Origin: Atribacterota bacterium
Lineage (GTDB): Bacteria; Atribacterota; Phoenicimicrobiia; Phoenicimicrobiales; Phoenicimicrobiaceae
Length of the DNA stretch: 28,549 nucleotides
Reading direction: 5' to 3'
NCBI GenBank assembly: GCA_030666935.1
Contig: DAOUWX010000006.1
Location: forward strand, 1 to 28,549
The notes under the pieces are model-generated. The model did no database searches. It was not told the origin of the DNA and saw only the letters and a program-made list of their open reading frames with translations. The position numbers and the translations under genes are program-made. Of this stretch, positions 15,399 to 23,606 are shown piece after piece. Numbering within the stretch: the stretch's first letter is position 1; each line of letters starts with the position of its first letter.

Positions 15399-17009
15399 AT
15401 GAAAAAAAAGCTACCTAAAGTTGCCTATTTTTGTATGGAATATGGATTAGATAATAGCTTTAAGATATATTCAGGAGGGATGGGGATTTTAGCTGGTGAT
15501 TATTTAAAAGGTGCAAAAGATAATAATCTACCGGTAGTTGGAATAGGGATAAAGTGGAAGCAGGGATATGTTGAGCAACGAATAGATGAAAAAGGTAATC
15601 TGTACGACTGTTTCCGAGATTATGATTATGATTTTTTAGAAGATACAGGAATAAAAGTAAAAGTAAAAATTAGGCAAAGTGATGTTTACTGTAAAGTTTG
15701 GAAGGTTGACTGTTTTGGAAATGCGGATTTATATTTATTAGATACTGATATAGAAGGAAATAGCGACCGCTGGATTACCGGAAGATTATATGGCGGAGGC
15801 GCGGAAGAGAGAATAGCCCAAGAAATGGTGTTAGGTATTGGTGGGGTTAGAGCTTTAAGAGCTCTTAATATTCCGGTAGATATATATCATTTTAATGAAG
15901 GTCATGCAGTTTTAGCCGGATTAGAGCTGATCAATGAAAAAATAAACGCAGGCATGTCATTTGATAAAGCCTGGGAATCAACCCGCAAAGAAGTAGTTTT
16001 TACTACCCACACTCCCATTAAAGCAGGAAATGAAAAGCATAGTATAGAAGCACTTAGATATATGGGGGCGAATTTGGGTTTTTCAATAGAACAAATGAGT
16101 CGTATTGGCGGGATTTCCTTCAATATGACGGTAGCAGCAATGAAATTATCCAAAATATCAAATGCGGTATCTGAATTACATACGGAGACAGCAAATGCAA
16201 TGTGGGTAGAAGTAGAGAACAGAGCAGAGATAATTGGGATAACCAATGCTATTCATAGTGGAACATGGGTTGACGAAAAAATGAAAAAGAAGTTTTTAAA
16301 CTTAGATGAAATGTGGAATAATCATCAGAAAATAAAAAAAGAACTAATCAATTTTGTGGAGAAGCGATGTAGAGTTAGATTGAATCTTAATGCATTATTA
16401 ATTGGATTTTCCAGAAGGGCTGCTTCTTATAAAAGAAGTGATTTAATATTTAAAGATGAAAAAAGGTTAGAAAAATATTTAAAAGATGGAAAAGTTCAAA
16501 TTATTTTCTCAGGCAAAGCACATCCGGCAGATATAACGGGTAAAAGAATCGTATTAAACTTAGTTGAAATGTCAAGAAAATATCCTAATAGCGTAGTTTT
16601 TGTGGAGAATTACGATATGGAGATCGGAAAAATGCTTACCAGAGGCTGTGATGTTTGGCTGAATAACCCCAGAAGACCGAACGAAGCAAGTGGTACGTCT
16701 GGTATGAAAGCAGCGATGAATGGAGTGCTAAACTGTTCGATTTTAGATGGATGGTGGGTAGAAGTATGTAAAGATGGCATTAACGGTTGGGCAATCGGGG
16801 ACGAAAATATACCTGAAACAATTGAAGAGCAAGATGAAAGAGATGCAAAAGCTCTTTATGATACATTACTGGAAAGACTGATTCCTACATATTATAACCG
16901 TCATCAAAAATGGTTGGAAATGATGAAAGAAAGTATAGAGTCAACCAGAACGTTTTTTTCTGTGGATAGAATGGTGAATGATTACTACAAATTACTATAC
17001 AAAAAATAA
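15399..17009 (+). CDS. glgP: Alpha-glucan (glycogen/maltodextrin) phosphorylase, short form
   Basis: This GT35 enzyme of 536 residues converts alpha-1,4-glucan plus phosphate to glucose-1-phosphate in the cytoplasm. The N-terminus KVAYFCMEYGL...IYSGGMGILAGDYLKGAKD is that of the short Thermotoga-like phosphorylases rather than the roughly 800-residue long form. YHFNEGHAV, FTTHTPIKAGNEKH and IFSGKAHPAD are conserved, and the pyridoxal-phosphate lysine K437 lies in EASGTSGMKAAMNG. It begins 33 bp after malG behind AAGGAGAAAC, so it is probably in the same transcript. Arginine is coded mostly by AGA/AGG here, in contrast to malFG, so the locus may be assembled from two sources. Confidence 0.94.
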   Translation: MKKKLPKVAYFCMEYGLDNSFKIYSGGMGILAGDYLKGAKDNNLPVVGIGIKWKQGYVEQRIDEKGNLYDCFRDYDYDFLEDTGIKVKVKIRQSDVYCKVWKVDCFGNADLYLLDTDIEGNSDRWITGRLYGGGAEERIAQEMVLGIGGVRALRALNIPVDIYHFNEGHAVLAGLELINEKINAGMSFDKAWESTRKEVVFTTHTPIKAGNEKHSIEALRYMGANLGFSIEQMSRIGGISFNMTVAAMKLSKISNAVSELHTETANAMWVEVENRAEIIGITNAIHSGTWVDEKMKKKFLNLDEMWNNHQKIKKELINFVEKRCRVRLNLNALLIGFSRRAASYKRSDLIFKDEKRLEKYLKDGKVQIIFSGKAHPADITGKRIVLNLVEMSRKYPNSVVFVENYDMEIGKMLTRGCDVWLNNPRRPNEASGTSGMKAAMNGVLNCSILDGWWVEVCKDGINGWAIGDENIPETIEEQDERDAKALYDTLLERLIPTYYNRHQKWLEMMKESIESTRTFFSVDRMVNDYYKLLYKK

Positions 17010-17046
17010 GAAATTTCTTAACGACCAAGAAAGATGGTAAACCAAA

Positions 17047-18549
17047 ATGCAATTTAATAGAGCAAGTGGACTGCTTTTACATCTTACCTCACTACCTTCA
17101 GAGTATGGAATCGGTGATTTCGGCGGAGAAGCATATAATTTTATAGATTTTTCAAAAAAAGCAAATCAAAAACTGTGGCAAATATTGCCGCTTAATCCGC
17201 CTGCATCCGGAGGATCTCCTTATAATTGTTTTTCTGCTTTTGCAGGGAACACCTTACTGATTAGTATAGATAAACTAATTGAAGCAGGTTTACTAAAAAT
17301 GGGAGAAGTAACTAATGTCCCAAACTTTACAGAAACCAAAGTTGAATTTTCCAGGGTAATTAAATTTAAAAATGAACTGTTTCTAAAAGCATTTAATCGA
17401 TTTGATAAATTAGCAGAAGGCGATGGATATGCGCAGTTTAAAGAAGAAAATGAATATTGGCTGCCAGATTTTTGCCTTTATATGGCCCTCAAAGAACACT
17501 TCGATAATAATGTATGGAACCGTTGGGATAAAAATATTGCCTATAGAGAGAAACAGGCGATAGAGAAATATCGAAACAAATTAGCAGATAAGATACGCTA
17601 TCAAGAGTTCCTGCAATATATTTTTTCAAAGCAATGGAGGGAATTAAAAAATTATACGAACTATAATGGTATAAAGATTATAGGGGATTTGCCTATTTTT
17701 GTAGCGCATGATAGTAGTGATGTATGGGTACATCCTGAGTTATTCGATTTAGACGGTGGAGGCAATTCCCGAAAAGTGGCAGGAGTACCACCAGACTATT
17801 TTAGCAAAACAGGACAGCTTTGGGGTAACCCTCATTTCAATTGGAAACGTATACAAGAAGATAATTTCTTGTGGTGGAGAAAACGTTTCGAGAAACTACT
17901 TGAACAGGTGGACATTATTAGAATAGACCACTTTAGGGGATTTGAAGCATACTGGGAGGTAGATGCATCAGAGGAGACTGCTATAAAAGGTAAATGGGTG
18001 AAAGCACCCGGATACGAATTGTTTTCCGCGGTAAAACAGTATTTGGGGGAACTGCCAATTATAGTTGAAGACTTAGGATTTATAACTCCGGAAGTCAATA
18101 AATTGAAGAAAAGCTTTGGGTTTCCGGGAATGAAGATTTTACAATTTTCCTTTGGCGAAAAAACTTTTCTAAAATTACGACCAGAAGATTGTGAAAAATA
18201 CTGCATTTTGTACACCGGAACACACGATAATGATACATTGCTGGCCTGGTACAAAGGGTTAAGACAATCAAAAAATATAAGAGTATTAAAAATGTTAGAA
18301 AAATACTATGGCATAACCAATGAGATGAGCGCAGAAAAGATTTGCTGGACACTAATTGAAGCAGTTTATAAGTCAAAGGCAAATTTTTTAATAGTCCCGC
18401 TTCAAGATATTTTATGCCTTGATAACCAAGCGAGGATGAATTTCCCGGGAACAGTTGTCGGCAATTGGCTGTGGCGATATAGAAAGGGGGATATTACCAA
18501 AAAAATGGAAGAGAAGTTAACCATTCTTGCCAAAAAATACCATCGTTAA
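17047..18549 (+). CDS. malQ: 4-alpha-glucanotransferase (amylomaltase, GH77)
   Basis: This 500-residue GH77 enzyme disproportionates maltodextrins, giving glucose and longer chains that the phosphorylase can use. The start RASGLLLHLTSLPSEYGIGDFG and PLNPPASGGSPYNCFSAFAGN is diagnostic. The catalytic triad is present: nucleophile D294 (IIRIDHFRGFEAYW), acid/base E341 (IVEDLGFITPEV) and D394 (TGTHDNDT). The ribosome site is weak (AAGAAAGATGG, 37 bp after glgP), pointing to dependence on the upstream gene. It is the last gene of the locus. No clear terminator follows; the next DNA is unassigned sequence and then a truncated hisF. Confidence 0.95.
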   Translation: MQFNRASGLLLHLTSLPSEYGIGDFGGEAYNFIDFSKKANQKLWQILPLNPPASGGSPYNCFSAFAGNTLLISIDKLIEAGLLKMGEVTNVPNFTETKVEFSRVIKFKNELFLKAFNRFDKLAEGDGYAQFKEENEYWLPDFCLYMALKEHFDNNVWNRWDKNIAYREKQAIEKYRNKLADKIRYQEFLQYIFSKQWRELKNYTNYNGIKIIGDLPIFVAHDSSDVWVHPELFDLDGGGNSRKVAGVPPDYFSKTGQLWGNPHFNWKRIQEDNFLWWRKRFEKLLEQVDIIRIDHFRGFEAYWEVDASEETAIKGKWVKAPGYELFSAVKQYLGELPIIVEDLGFITPEVNKLKKSFGFPGMKILQFSFGEKTFLKLRPEDCEKYCILYTGTHDNDTLLAWYKGLRQSKNIRVLKMLEKYYGITNEMSAEKICWTLIEAVYKSKANFLIVPLQDILCLDNQARMNFPGTVVGNWLWRYRKGDITKKMEEKLTILAKKYHR

Positions 18550-18664
18550 TAAGTTGCTAAAAGGTTTTTTTAAGTGCCCCTATTTACACATAAACCCACA
18601 CAGATAGATATTCAAATCTACCCCCAAACCCACAAAGCTCGCAAATTTATAAAAAAACCACATA
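18550..18664. other. Unassigned junction sequence between malQ and the hisF remnant
   Basis: No gene or convincing terminator is visible. The stretch is unusually C-rich on this strand, with repeated ACCCACA-like words and a weak TAGAT/ATCTA hairpin. It carries no hisF similarity, so the hisF frame begins abruptly at its right end. This marks a deletion or insertion boundary. Confidence 0.4.
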
Positions 18665-18856
18665 AGTTACTATATTAAATTAACCAAAATAATTTCAGAA
18701 AATGTTAATATTCCTATTATTGCTTCTGGTAGTGCGGGAAAATCAGAACATTTATATGAAGTGTTAGTTGAGGGGAAGGCGGATGCCGCTTTGGCTGCTT
18801 CTATATTTCATAAAAAAGAATATTCTATATCGAAAGTTAAAGAATTTTTAGGATAA
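18665..18856 (+). pseudogene. hisF: hisF remnant (C-terminal quarter only)
   Basis: The frame ending at TAA 18854-18856 encodes the C-terminus of imidazole glycerol phosphate synthase subunit HisF: LTKIISENVNIPIIASGSAG, then EGKADAALAASIFH and FSI-like KEYSISKVKEFLG. These match the last barrel strands of HisF (about residues 195-253 of the family). Everything upstream is missing: the reading frame meets unrelated C-rich sequence at about 18665, and no start codon or ribosome site serves it. The product cannot be functional. It is followed directly by the broken hisIE. Confidence 0.88.
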
Positions 18857-18896
18857 AGAGGAGTAGAAATAAGACTGGCGAAGGAGAAAGCAAAGA

Positions 18897-19627
18897 GTGA
18901 AAAGAGCAATAGATAAAAGTGAAATTTTAAATCAAATTAAATTTAACAAAGAGAAGTTAATCCCGGTAATTATTTAGGACGAGAAGACCAACCAGGTTTT
19001 GATGTTGGCTTATATGAATAGGGAATCCTTGGAAAAGATTTTAGAAGAAGGGAGAACCTGTTTTTACAGCAGAAGCCGAAGAAAATTATGGTTTAAAGGA
19101 GGTACTTCCGGAAATACTCAGTTGGTAAAAAAAATTGTTTTGGATTGTGATAATGATACCTTGTTAGTTTTGGTAGAGCAAAAAAGGGTTGCTTGTCATA
19201 CCGGGGACTATTCCTGTTTTTTTAAAGAGATTAAATGTGATAAAATAGAAGAAATCAAACTTGAATCTCCTATTTATTTACGAAAAGAACAGGCAGAGAA
19301 GATAAAATCTTCTCAAGGGGAGAGTAAAGGTGAGCAATTGGAAGTAGATAGTGAAATTTTTGATGATATATATAAGTAATTCAAGATAGAAAATTAAATT
19401 ACAAAAGCGATTCTTATGTCTGTAAATTACTGGCTAACTCTGAGAATATGCTGCCTAAGAAGATAGGAGAAGAGGCAGCAGAAGTTATTATCGCCCTTAA
19501 AGACAAAGATAAGGATGCAATAATATATGAAGTTGCTGATTTATGGTTTCATACTTTAGTGGCTTTAGGTAGTTGCAATATTTCCCCTCAGGATATATTT
19601 AAAGAATTAAAAAAAAGAGGAAAATGA
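18897..19627 (+). pseudogene. hisIE: hisIE with an internal stop and a frameshift
   Basis: A GTG (18897) behind AAGGAG opens a HisI frame (KRAIDKSEILNQIKFNKEKLIPVII) that hits TAG at 18975-18977, where the family normally has Q in VQDEKT. The frame then continues through the cyclohydrolase core, with WFKGGTSGNTQ, DCDNDTLL and the zinc-site ACHTGDYSCFF all intact, until TAA at 19377. One base is missing there: the next frame (19376-19627) reads VIQDRKLNYKSDSYVCKLL...KKIGEEAAEVIIALKDKDKDAIIYEVADLW, the HisE phosphoribosyl-ATP pyrophosphatase. An ancestral bifunctional HisIE thus carries a nonsense and a frameshift mutation. A shorter HisI from ATG 19002 could in theory be made but lacks the N-terminus. 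Confidence 0.87.
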
Positions 19628-19637
19628 GGTGGTAAAA

Positions 19638-19940
19638 ATGGAAGATTATCCTCGTTGGAGAGATGGATTAATTGATCAATTATTTAAGGCAATATTGTTC
19701 CTAAAAAACGAAAAGGAATGTTATAGTTTTTTTGAAGATTTAGCCACTATCAATGAAATTAAGGAATTTAGCCAAAGGCTTGAAGTAGCCCGAATGTTAA
19801 GTGAGGGCTCTACCTATAAAGAGATTGCCCATAAAACAGGAACAAGTTCCGCCACTATTAGCCGGGTAAAAAGATGCTTAAATTATGGAGCCGATGGTTA
19901 TAAATTAATTCTGGAAAGATTATTTGGGAAAAAGAAATAG
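19638..19940 (+). CDS. TrpR-superfamily regulator, YerC/HisR type
   Basis: This intact 100-residue protein matches YerC/YecD: DQLFKAILFLKNEKECYSFFEDLATINEIKEFSQRLEVARML (about 13-54), then the helix-turn-helix TYKEIAHKTGTSSATISRVKRCLNYGADGY (about 59-88). I set the start at ATG 19638, 5 nt after GAGGTGG, instead of GTG 19629. In Firmicutes, proteins of this type have been predicted to act as histidine-responsive repressors of his genes, and it sits directly after the hisIE remnant, with its ribosome site overlapping the hisE stop. Here the likely target operon is broken while the regulator frame is clean, so it either has other targets or is a recent orphan. Confidence 0.88.
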   Translation: MEDYPRWRDGLIDQLFKAILFLKNEKECYSFFEDLATINEIKEFSQRLEVARMLSEGSTYKEIAHKTGTSSATISRVKRCLNYGADGYKLILERLFGKKK

Positions 19941-19998
19941 ATGATAAACCAAAATAGATGAAAAAGACTATAAAAATGTACTTTGTGCAAAAAATCAC

Positions 19999-20027
19999 TT
20001 GACGAAAGAGTTATTATTTGTTAAATT
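19999..20027 (+). promoter_or_regulatory. Promoter for the serine cluster leader
   Basis: TTGACG (19999-20004), a 17-bp spacer and TAAATT (20022-20027) make a good sigma-70 match about 250 bp before the aminotransferase gene. Confidence 0.55.
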
Positions 20028-20040
20028 AAAATAAGATAAG

Positions 20041-20069
20041 TTATTAATATAAATAAGATATAGTATAAT
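20041..20069 (+). promoter_or_regulatory. Second candidate promoter, serine cluster leader
   Basis: A perfect TATAAT (20064-20069) has a weak TTATTA 17 bp upstream. Either this or the promoter at 19999 would place the terminator hairpin at 20139-20190 inside the leader RNA. Confidence 0.35.
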
Positions 20070-20138
20070 AAAAAAGATATTCGATAAAAGGGAGTTTTAT
20101 TAAATTGGGTGGAGTGCAGTATAGAAATAAATTATTAG

Positions 20139-20190
20139 TCCCAGCTAGTATTGGAAAGGATAGTGAACAATACCAGCAAGGGATTTTTTT
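20139..20190 (+). terminator. Leader terminator (possible attenuator) before the serine cluster
   Basis: The hairpin TCCC-A-GCT-A-GTATTG (20139-20153) pairs with CAATAC-C-AGC-AA-GGGA (20168-20183), with two small internal mismatches, and is followed by seven T's. It lies 85 bp before the aminotransferase start and downstream of both candidate promoters, so it would cut short the operon's own transcript unless relieved. TTGGG at 20105-20109 could pair with CCCAG (20140-20144) as a weak antiterminator. No known riboswitch or T-box consensus is visible. Confidence 0.65.
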
Positions 20191-20275
20191 ATGTGTTTTA
20201 TGTCTTAAAATCTATTGAAAAATCAAAATATTTTAATGTTATGTTAAAAATAAATTAAAATAAGGAGAAGAAATA

Positions 20276-21346
20276 ATGTACAAAAAACTTTTTATTCCCG
20301 GACCGGTTAATGTAACCGAAGATGTCTTACAAAAGATGGCTACTCCCATGATTGGTCATCGAACCAAAGAAGCTTCAATCCTGCAGAGAAGCATTAGTGA
20401 TAAACTGAGAAAATTGATGTATACTCAAAATGAGATTCTTCTATCTACTTCTTCAGGCAGTGGTCTAATGGAGGGAGCTGTTCGTTCCTGCACTCAGAAG
20501 AGAGCAGCAATGTTCTCCTGTGGTAACTTTGGTAATCGATGGTTTGCTATGGCGCAAGATAACAATATCCCTGCCGATAAGTTTGAAGTTGAATGGGGAT
20601 TACCTAACACTGCGGAATCAGTAGACCAGGTTTTAGCCACCGGCAAATATGATCTTATCACTGTAACTCACAATGAGACTTCCAGTGGAATAATGAATCC
20701 GGTTGAAGAGATTGCTAAGGTGATGAAAAAATATCCCGAAGTAATATTCTGCGTAGATGCGGTAAGTTCCTTAGGCGGAGCTAAGATAGAAGTGGATAAG
20801 TGGGGAATTGATATCTGCATAACTTCCAGCCAGAAGTGTTTAGGTTTACCTCCCGGTCTTTCTCAATGCTCAATTTCAGAAAAAGCTTTGGAGGCAACCA
20901 GGAAAGTTAAATTTAGAGGAACTTATTTCGATCTTTTACAGATATATAATTACATCCAAAAGAAAGATTATCAATACCCCTCTACTCCTTCTCTGTCCCA
21001 TATGTTTGCCCTTGATTATCAACTGGATAAGATATTAGAGGAAGGATTAGATAACCGTTTTGCCCGTCATACCCAGATGGCAGATTATGTAAGGGCCTGG
21101 GCTAAAGATAAATTTGCTCTCTTAGCACAGGAAGAATTTGCCTCTAACACAGTGACCTGTGTAAAGAATACCCAAGAGATTAGTGTGGGTGACTTAAACA
21201 AGGCTTTAGGTGAAAAAGGGTATATGATTTCTAATGGATATGGAAAACTGAAAGAAAAAACTTTTAGAATAGCTCATATGGCAGATGCGACTCTTGATGA
21301 GATTAGAGAACTCCTTTCTCTAATTGATGAAATTTTAGGATTATAA
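20276..21346 (+). CDS. Class-V aminotransferase, phosphoserine/serine-pyruvate type
   Basis: This 356-residue pyridoxal-phosphate enzyme has the start KLFIPGPVNVTEDVLQKMATPMIGHRTKE of the alanine-glyoxylate/serine-pyruvate family. STSSGSGLMEGAVRSC binds the cofactor phosphate, FCVDAVSSLGG holds the ring-contacting Asp, and K187 in TSSQKCLGLPPGL is the Schiff-base lysine. It is 3 bp from a phosphoglycerate dehydrogenase gene, the arrangement seen in Thermotoga and many archaea where this enzyme is thought to serve as phosphoserine aminotransferase in place of SerC. The most likely reaction is 3-phosphohydroxypyruvate plus glutamate to phosphoserine. The ribosome site is AAGGAG. Confidence 0.88.
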   Translation: MYKKLFIPGPVNVTEDVLQKMATPMIGHRTKEASILQRSISDKLRKLMYTQNEILLSTSSGSGLMEGAVRSCTQKRAAMFSCGNFGNRWFAMAQDNNIPADKFEVEWGLPNTAESVDQVLATGKYDLITVTHNETSSGIMNPVEEIAKVMKKYPEVIFCVDAVSSLGGAKIEVDKWGIDICITSSQKCLGLPPGLSQCSISEKALEATRKVKFRGTYFDLLQIYNYIQKKDYQYPSTPSLSHMFALDYQLDKILEEGLDNRFARHTQMADYVRAWAKDKFALLAQEEFASNTVTCVKNTQEISVGDLNKALGEKGYMISNGYGKLKEKTFRIAHMADATLDEIRELLSLIDEILGL

Positions 21347-21358
21347 GGGGTGATAAAA

Positions 21359-22267
21359 ATGTCAAAAATATTAATAACTGATGGAATGGATAAAGGGGCT
21401 GTTCAGACCTTAAAAGATATGGAGCACGAAGTAACGGAACAGTTCTTTGAACCTGAAGAGTTAAAAGAACAGGTGAAAAAATTTAATGTAATAATAGTGC
21501 GTTCCGCTACTAAAGTCAGGAAAGAGATTATTGATGAAGCCTTAAAGACCGGAAATTTAAAGCTGATTATTCGGGGTGGAGTAGGAGTGGATAATATAGA
21601 TGTAGTTTATGCTGAATCGAAAGGAATAAAAGTAAGAAATACTCCCAAAGCAAGCAGTTCGGCTGTGGCAGAATTGGCTTTAGGGCATATGTTTTGCCTG
21701 GCTCGGTTTATCGGAATTGCCAATGTTACTATGCGAGAAGGTAAATGGAATAAAAAACAGTATAAAGGCATAGAACTTTCCGGCAAAACTCTAGGGCTTA
21801 TAGGATTTGGTAGAATTGGTCGGGAATTAGCTAAAAAAGCTAAAGCATTGGAGATGAAGATAATCTACACTGATATCTTAGGGCCAGCCAAAGATTGTCC
21901 TGAATATTCTTTTGTTTCTTTGGGTAAACTTCTCACTGATTCGGATTTTATATCCCTGCATGTACCGGGGAATAAAGATAAATCTCCTGTGATTGGTAAA
22001 CCGGAATTTTCCAAGATGAAAGAGGGAGTGTATCTTATTAATTGTGCCCGGGGTAGTGTGGTAGATGAGGCAGTATTACTGGAGGCTTTGAATTCCGGAA
22101 AACTTGCCGGAGCGGGGATTGATGTATTTCCTGAAGAGCCAACTAAGAATTTGGAACTGATAAGCCATGAGAGGGTTTCAGTAACTCCCCATATTGGAGC
22201 CTCTACCAAGGAAGCTCAAAAGAGAATCGGGGCCGAGATCGTTTCTATTATCAAAGAAAATTTTTAG
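21359..22267 (+). CDS. serA: D-3-phosphoglycerate dehydrogenase, short form without ACT domain
   Basis: This 302-residue D-2-hydroxyacid dehydrogenase has RGGVGVDNID (about 72-81), the NAD motif GLIGFGRIG (about 146-154), and catalytic R231 (NCARGSVVDE), the Glu of DVFPEEP (about 259-260) and H278 (VTPHIG). It ends soon after the second half of the substrate domain, so the C-terminal serine-binding ACT/ASB regulatory domains of longer SerA proteins are absent; feedback inhibition by serine is not expected through that route. I use ATG 21359 behind AAGGGGTGA rather than GTG 21350. Its neighbours supply transamination and DUF1015. Confidence 0.92.
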   Translation: MSKILITDGMDKGAVQTLKDMEHEVTEQFFEPEELKEQVKKFNVIIVRSATKVRKEIIDEALKTGNLKLIIRGGVGVDNIDVVYAESKGIKVRNTPKASSSAVAELALGHMFCLARFIGIANVTMREGKWNKKQYKGIELSGKTLGLIGFGRIGRELAKKAKALEMKIIYTDILGPAKDCPEYSFVSLGKLLTDSDFISLHVPGNKDKSPVIGKPEFSKMKEGVYLINCARGSVVDEAVLLEALNSGKLAGAGIDVFPEEPTKNLELISHERVSVTPHIGASTKEAQKRIGAEIVSIIKENF

Positions 22268-22287
22268 ATTAAAAGGGGAATATAGAA

Positions 22288-23532
22288 ATGCCAGTAATCA
22301 AACCATTTAAAGCTTTCAGGCCTGAACCAGATTTGGTGACCAAAGTAGCATCACCGCCCTATGATGTTCTAAATAGCGAAGAAGCCCGTCAATTAGTAAA
22401 AGATAATCCTTATTCCTTTCTTCACGTTAATAAAGCAGAGATAGATTTAGACTCTTCCGTAGACCATTATGATCAGAGAGTGTACGAAAAAGCCAGCGAA
22501 AATCTTAATAAGTTTATTAAGGAAAGAGTGTATTTGCAGGACGAAGAGGAGAAGATCTATATCTATAGACAGATAATGAAGGGAAGGGCCCAAACCGGAT
22601 TGGTAGTCTGTGTTTCTATCGATGATTATCTTAAAGGAAAGATCAAGAAACATGAAAATACCCGAGAAGATAAAGAGAAAGACCGAATAAACCATATTGA
22701 TTTTACTAATGCCAATACCGGTCCGGTTTTTCTTACTTATAAAGCAAAAGATGAGATAAAGCAAATTGTAAATAGCCGGACTAAAGAAGAAAACCCGGTA
22801 TATGATTTTACTTCAGAGGATGGAATTACCCATACCTGTTGGGTAATTGATGATAAATCAATAATTCAGCAATTAATAAAATCCTTTGCCGAAATTGATT
22901 ATCTTTATATTGCCGATGGACACCATCGGGCAGCAGCAGCGACTAAAGTAGGGTTGAAGAGAAGAGGAGAGTTTAAAGATTATACCGGAAAAGAGGAGTT
23001 TAATTACTCTCTGTCTGTCCTTTTCCCTCATGATGAACTATACATTATGGACTACAATCGGGTGGTAGCTGATTTAGCAGGAAATTCTGAGAAAGAATTT
23101 ATTCAGAAAATATCTAAAAAATTCACTGTAGGAAAATATGACGAGGAAGGTCCCTACCGACCGGAAGCAAAATATACCTTTGGCATGTATTTAGATAACT
23201 GTTGGTATAAACTAACTGCAAAACCGGGGACTTTTGATGAAGATAATGTAGTAAGCAGTCTCGATGTATCGATATTGCAAAATAATTTGCTCACCCCTGT
23301 TTTAGAAATTAAAGACCCACGAACAGACCAGAGAATAGAATTTGTAGGAGGAATCAGGGGCTTGGAGGAATTAGAGAAAAGAGTGAAGGAAGGTATGAAA
23401 GTAGCCTTTTCCTTATATCCTACTTCTATAGGAGAATTGATGAAAGTAGCCGATGCAGAAAAATTAATGCCTCCCAAATCTACCTGGTTTGAGCCAAAAC
23501 TGCGAAGTGGTATCTTTATCCATAAACTATAA
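22288..23532 (+). CDS. DUF1015 protein, candidate serine/phosphoserine enzyme
   Basis: This 414-residue protein matches DUF1015 across its length: IKPFKAFRPEPDLVTKVASPPYDV at the start, KIKKHENTREDKEKDRI (about 118-134), LYIADGHHRAAAA (D210, H212, H213, R214) and GMKVAFSLYPTSIGELMKVAD near the end. The DGHHR motif resembles the phosphate-binding loop of ParB/SerK-like proteins, some of which are free-serine kinases. It is third in the serine cluster, 20 bp after serA, where a phosphoserine phosphatase would be expected and none is seen. I infer it may convert phosphoserine to serine, possibly by running a kinase reaction in reverse; this is not proven by sequence. The ribosome site is AAGGGG. 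Confidence 0.88.
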   Translation: MPVIKPFKAFRPEPDLVTKVASPPYDVLNSEEARQLVKDNPYSFLHVNKAEIDLDSSVDHYDQRVYEKASENLNKFIKERVYLQDEEEKIYIYRQIMKGRAQTGLVVCVSIDDYLKGKIKKHENTREDKEKDRINHIDFTNANTGPVFLTYKAKDEIKQIVNSRTKEENPVYDFTSEDGITHTCWVIDDKSIIQQLIKSFAEIDYLYIADGHHRAAAATKVGLKRRGEFKDYTGKEEFNYSLSVLFPHDELYIMDYNRVVADLAGNSEKEFIQKISKKFTVGKYDEEGPYRPEAKYTFGMYLDNCWYKLTAKPGTFDEDNVVSSLDVSILQNNLLTPVLEIKDPRTDQRIEFVGGIRGLEELEKRVKEGMKVAFSLYPTSIGELMKVADAEKLMPPKSTWFEPKLRSGIFIHKL

Positions 23533-23560
23533 ATTAGTATATTGTGAAGAAGAAAATAGC

Positions 23561-23587
23561 GGATAGCGTTTAGCGTAGAGCGTATAG
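23561..23587. repeat. Tandem degenerate 7-bp units
   Basis: The units are GGATAGC, GTTTAGC, GTAGAGC and a partial GTATAG in strict 7-bp phase, right after DUF1015. They differ in sequence from the 7-bp array at 2947-3016 but share the period. Confidence 0.65.
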
Positions 23588-23606
23588 TAAAGAAAAAGAA
23601 AAAAGT

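Noticed and set aside
15902..16246. 114-codon minus-strand open frame within glgP
   Set aside because: It is antisense to conserved phosphorylase sequence.
17832..18254. 140-codon minus-strand open frame within malQ
   Set aside because: It is antisense to the conserved GH77 catalytic region and is explained by malQ codon structure.
18999..19379. Functional stand-alone HisI
   Set aside because: The frame lacks the normal N-terminus beyond the in-frame TAG, has no ribosome site at its first ATG, and is followed by an out-of-frame HisE.
20100..20190. T-box leader for the serine cluster
   Set aside because: GGGTGG at 20107-20112 suggested a T-box, but the conserved GGTACCGCG core and the specifier stem are absent.
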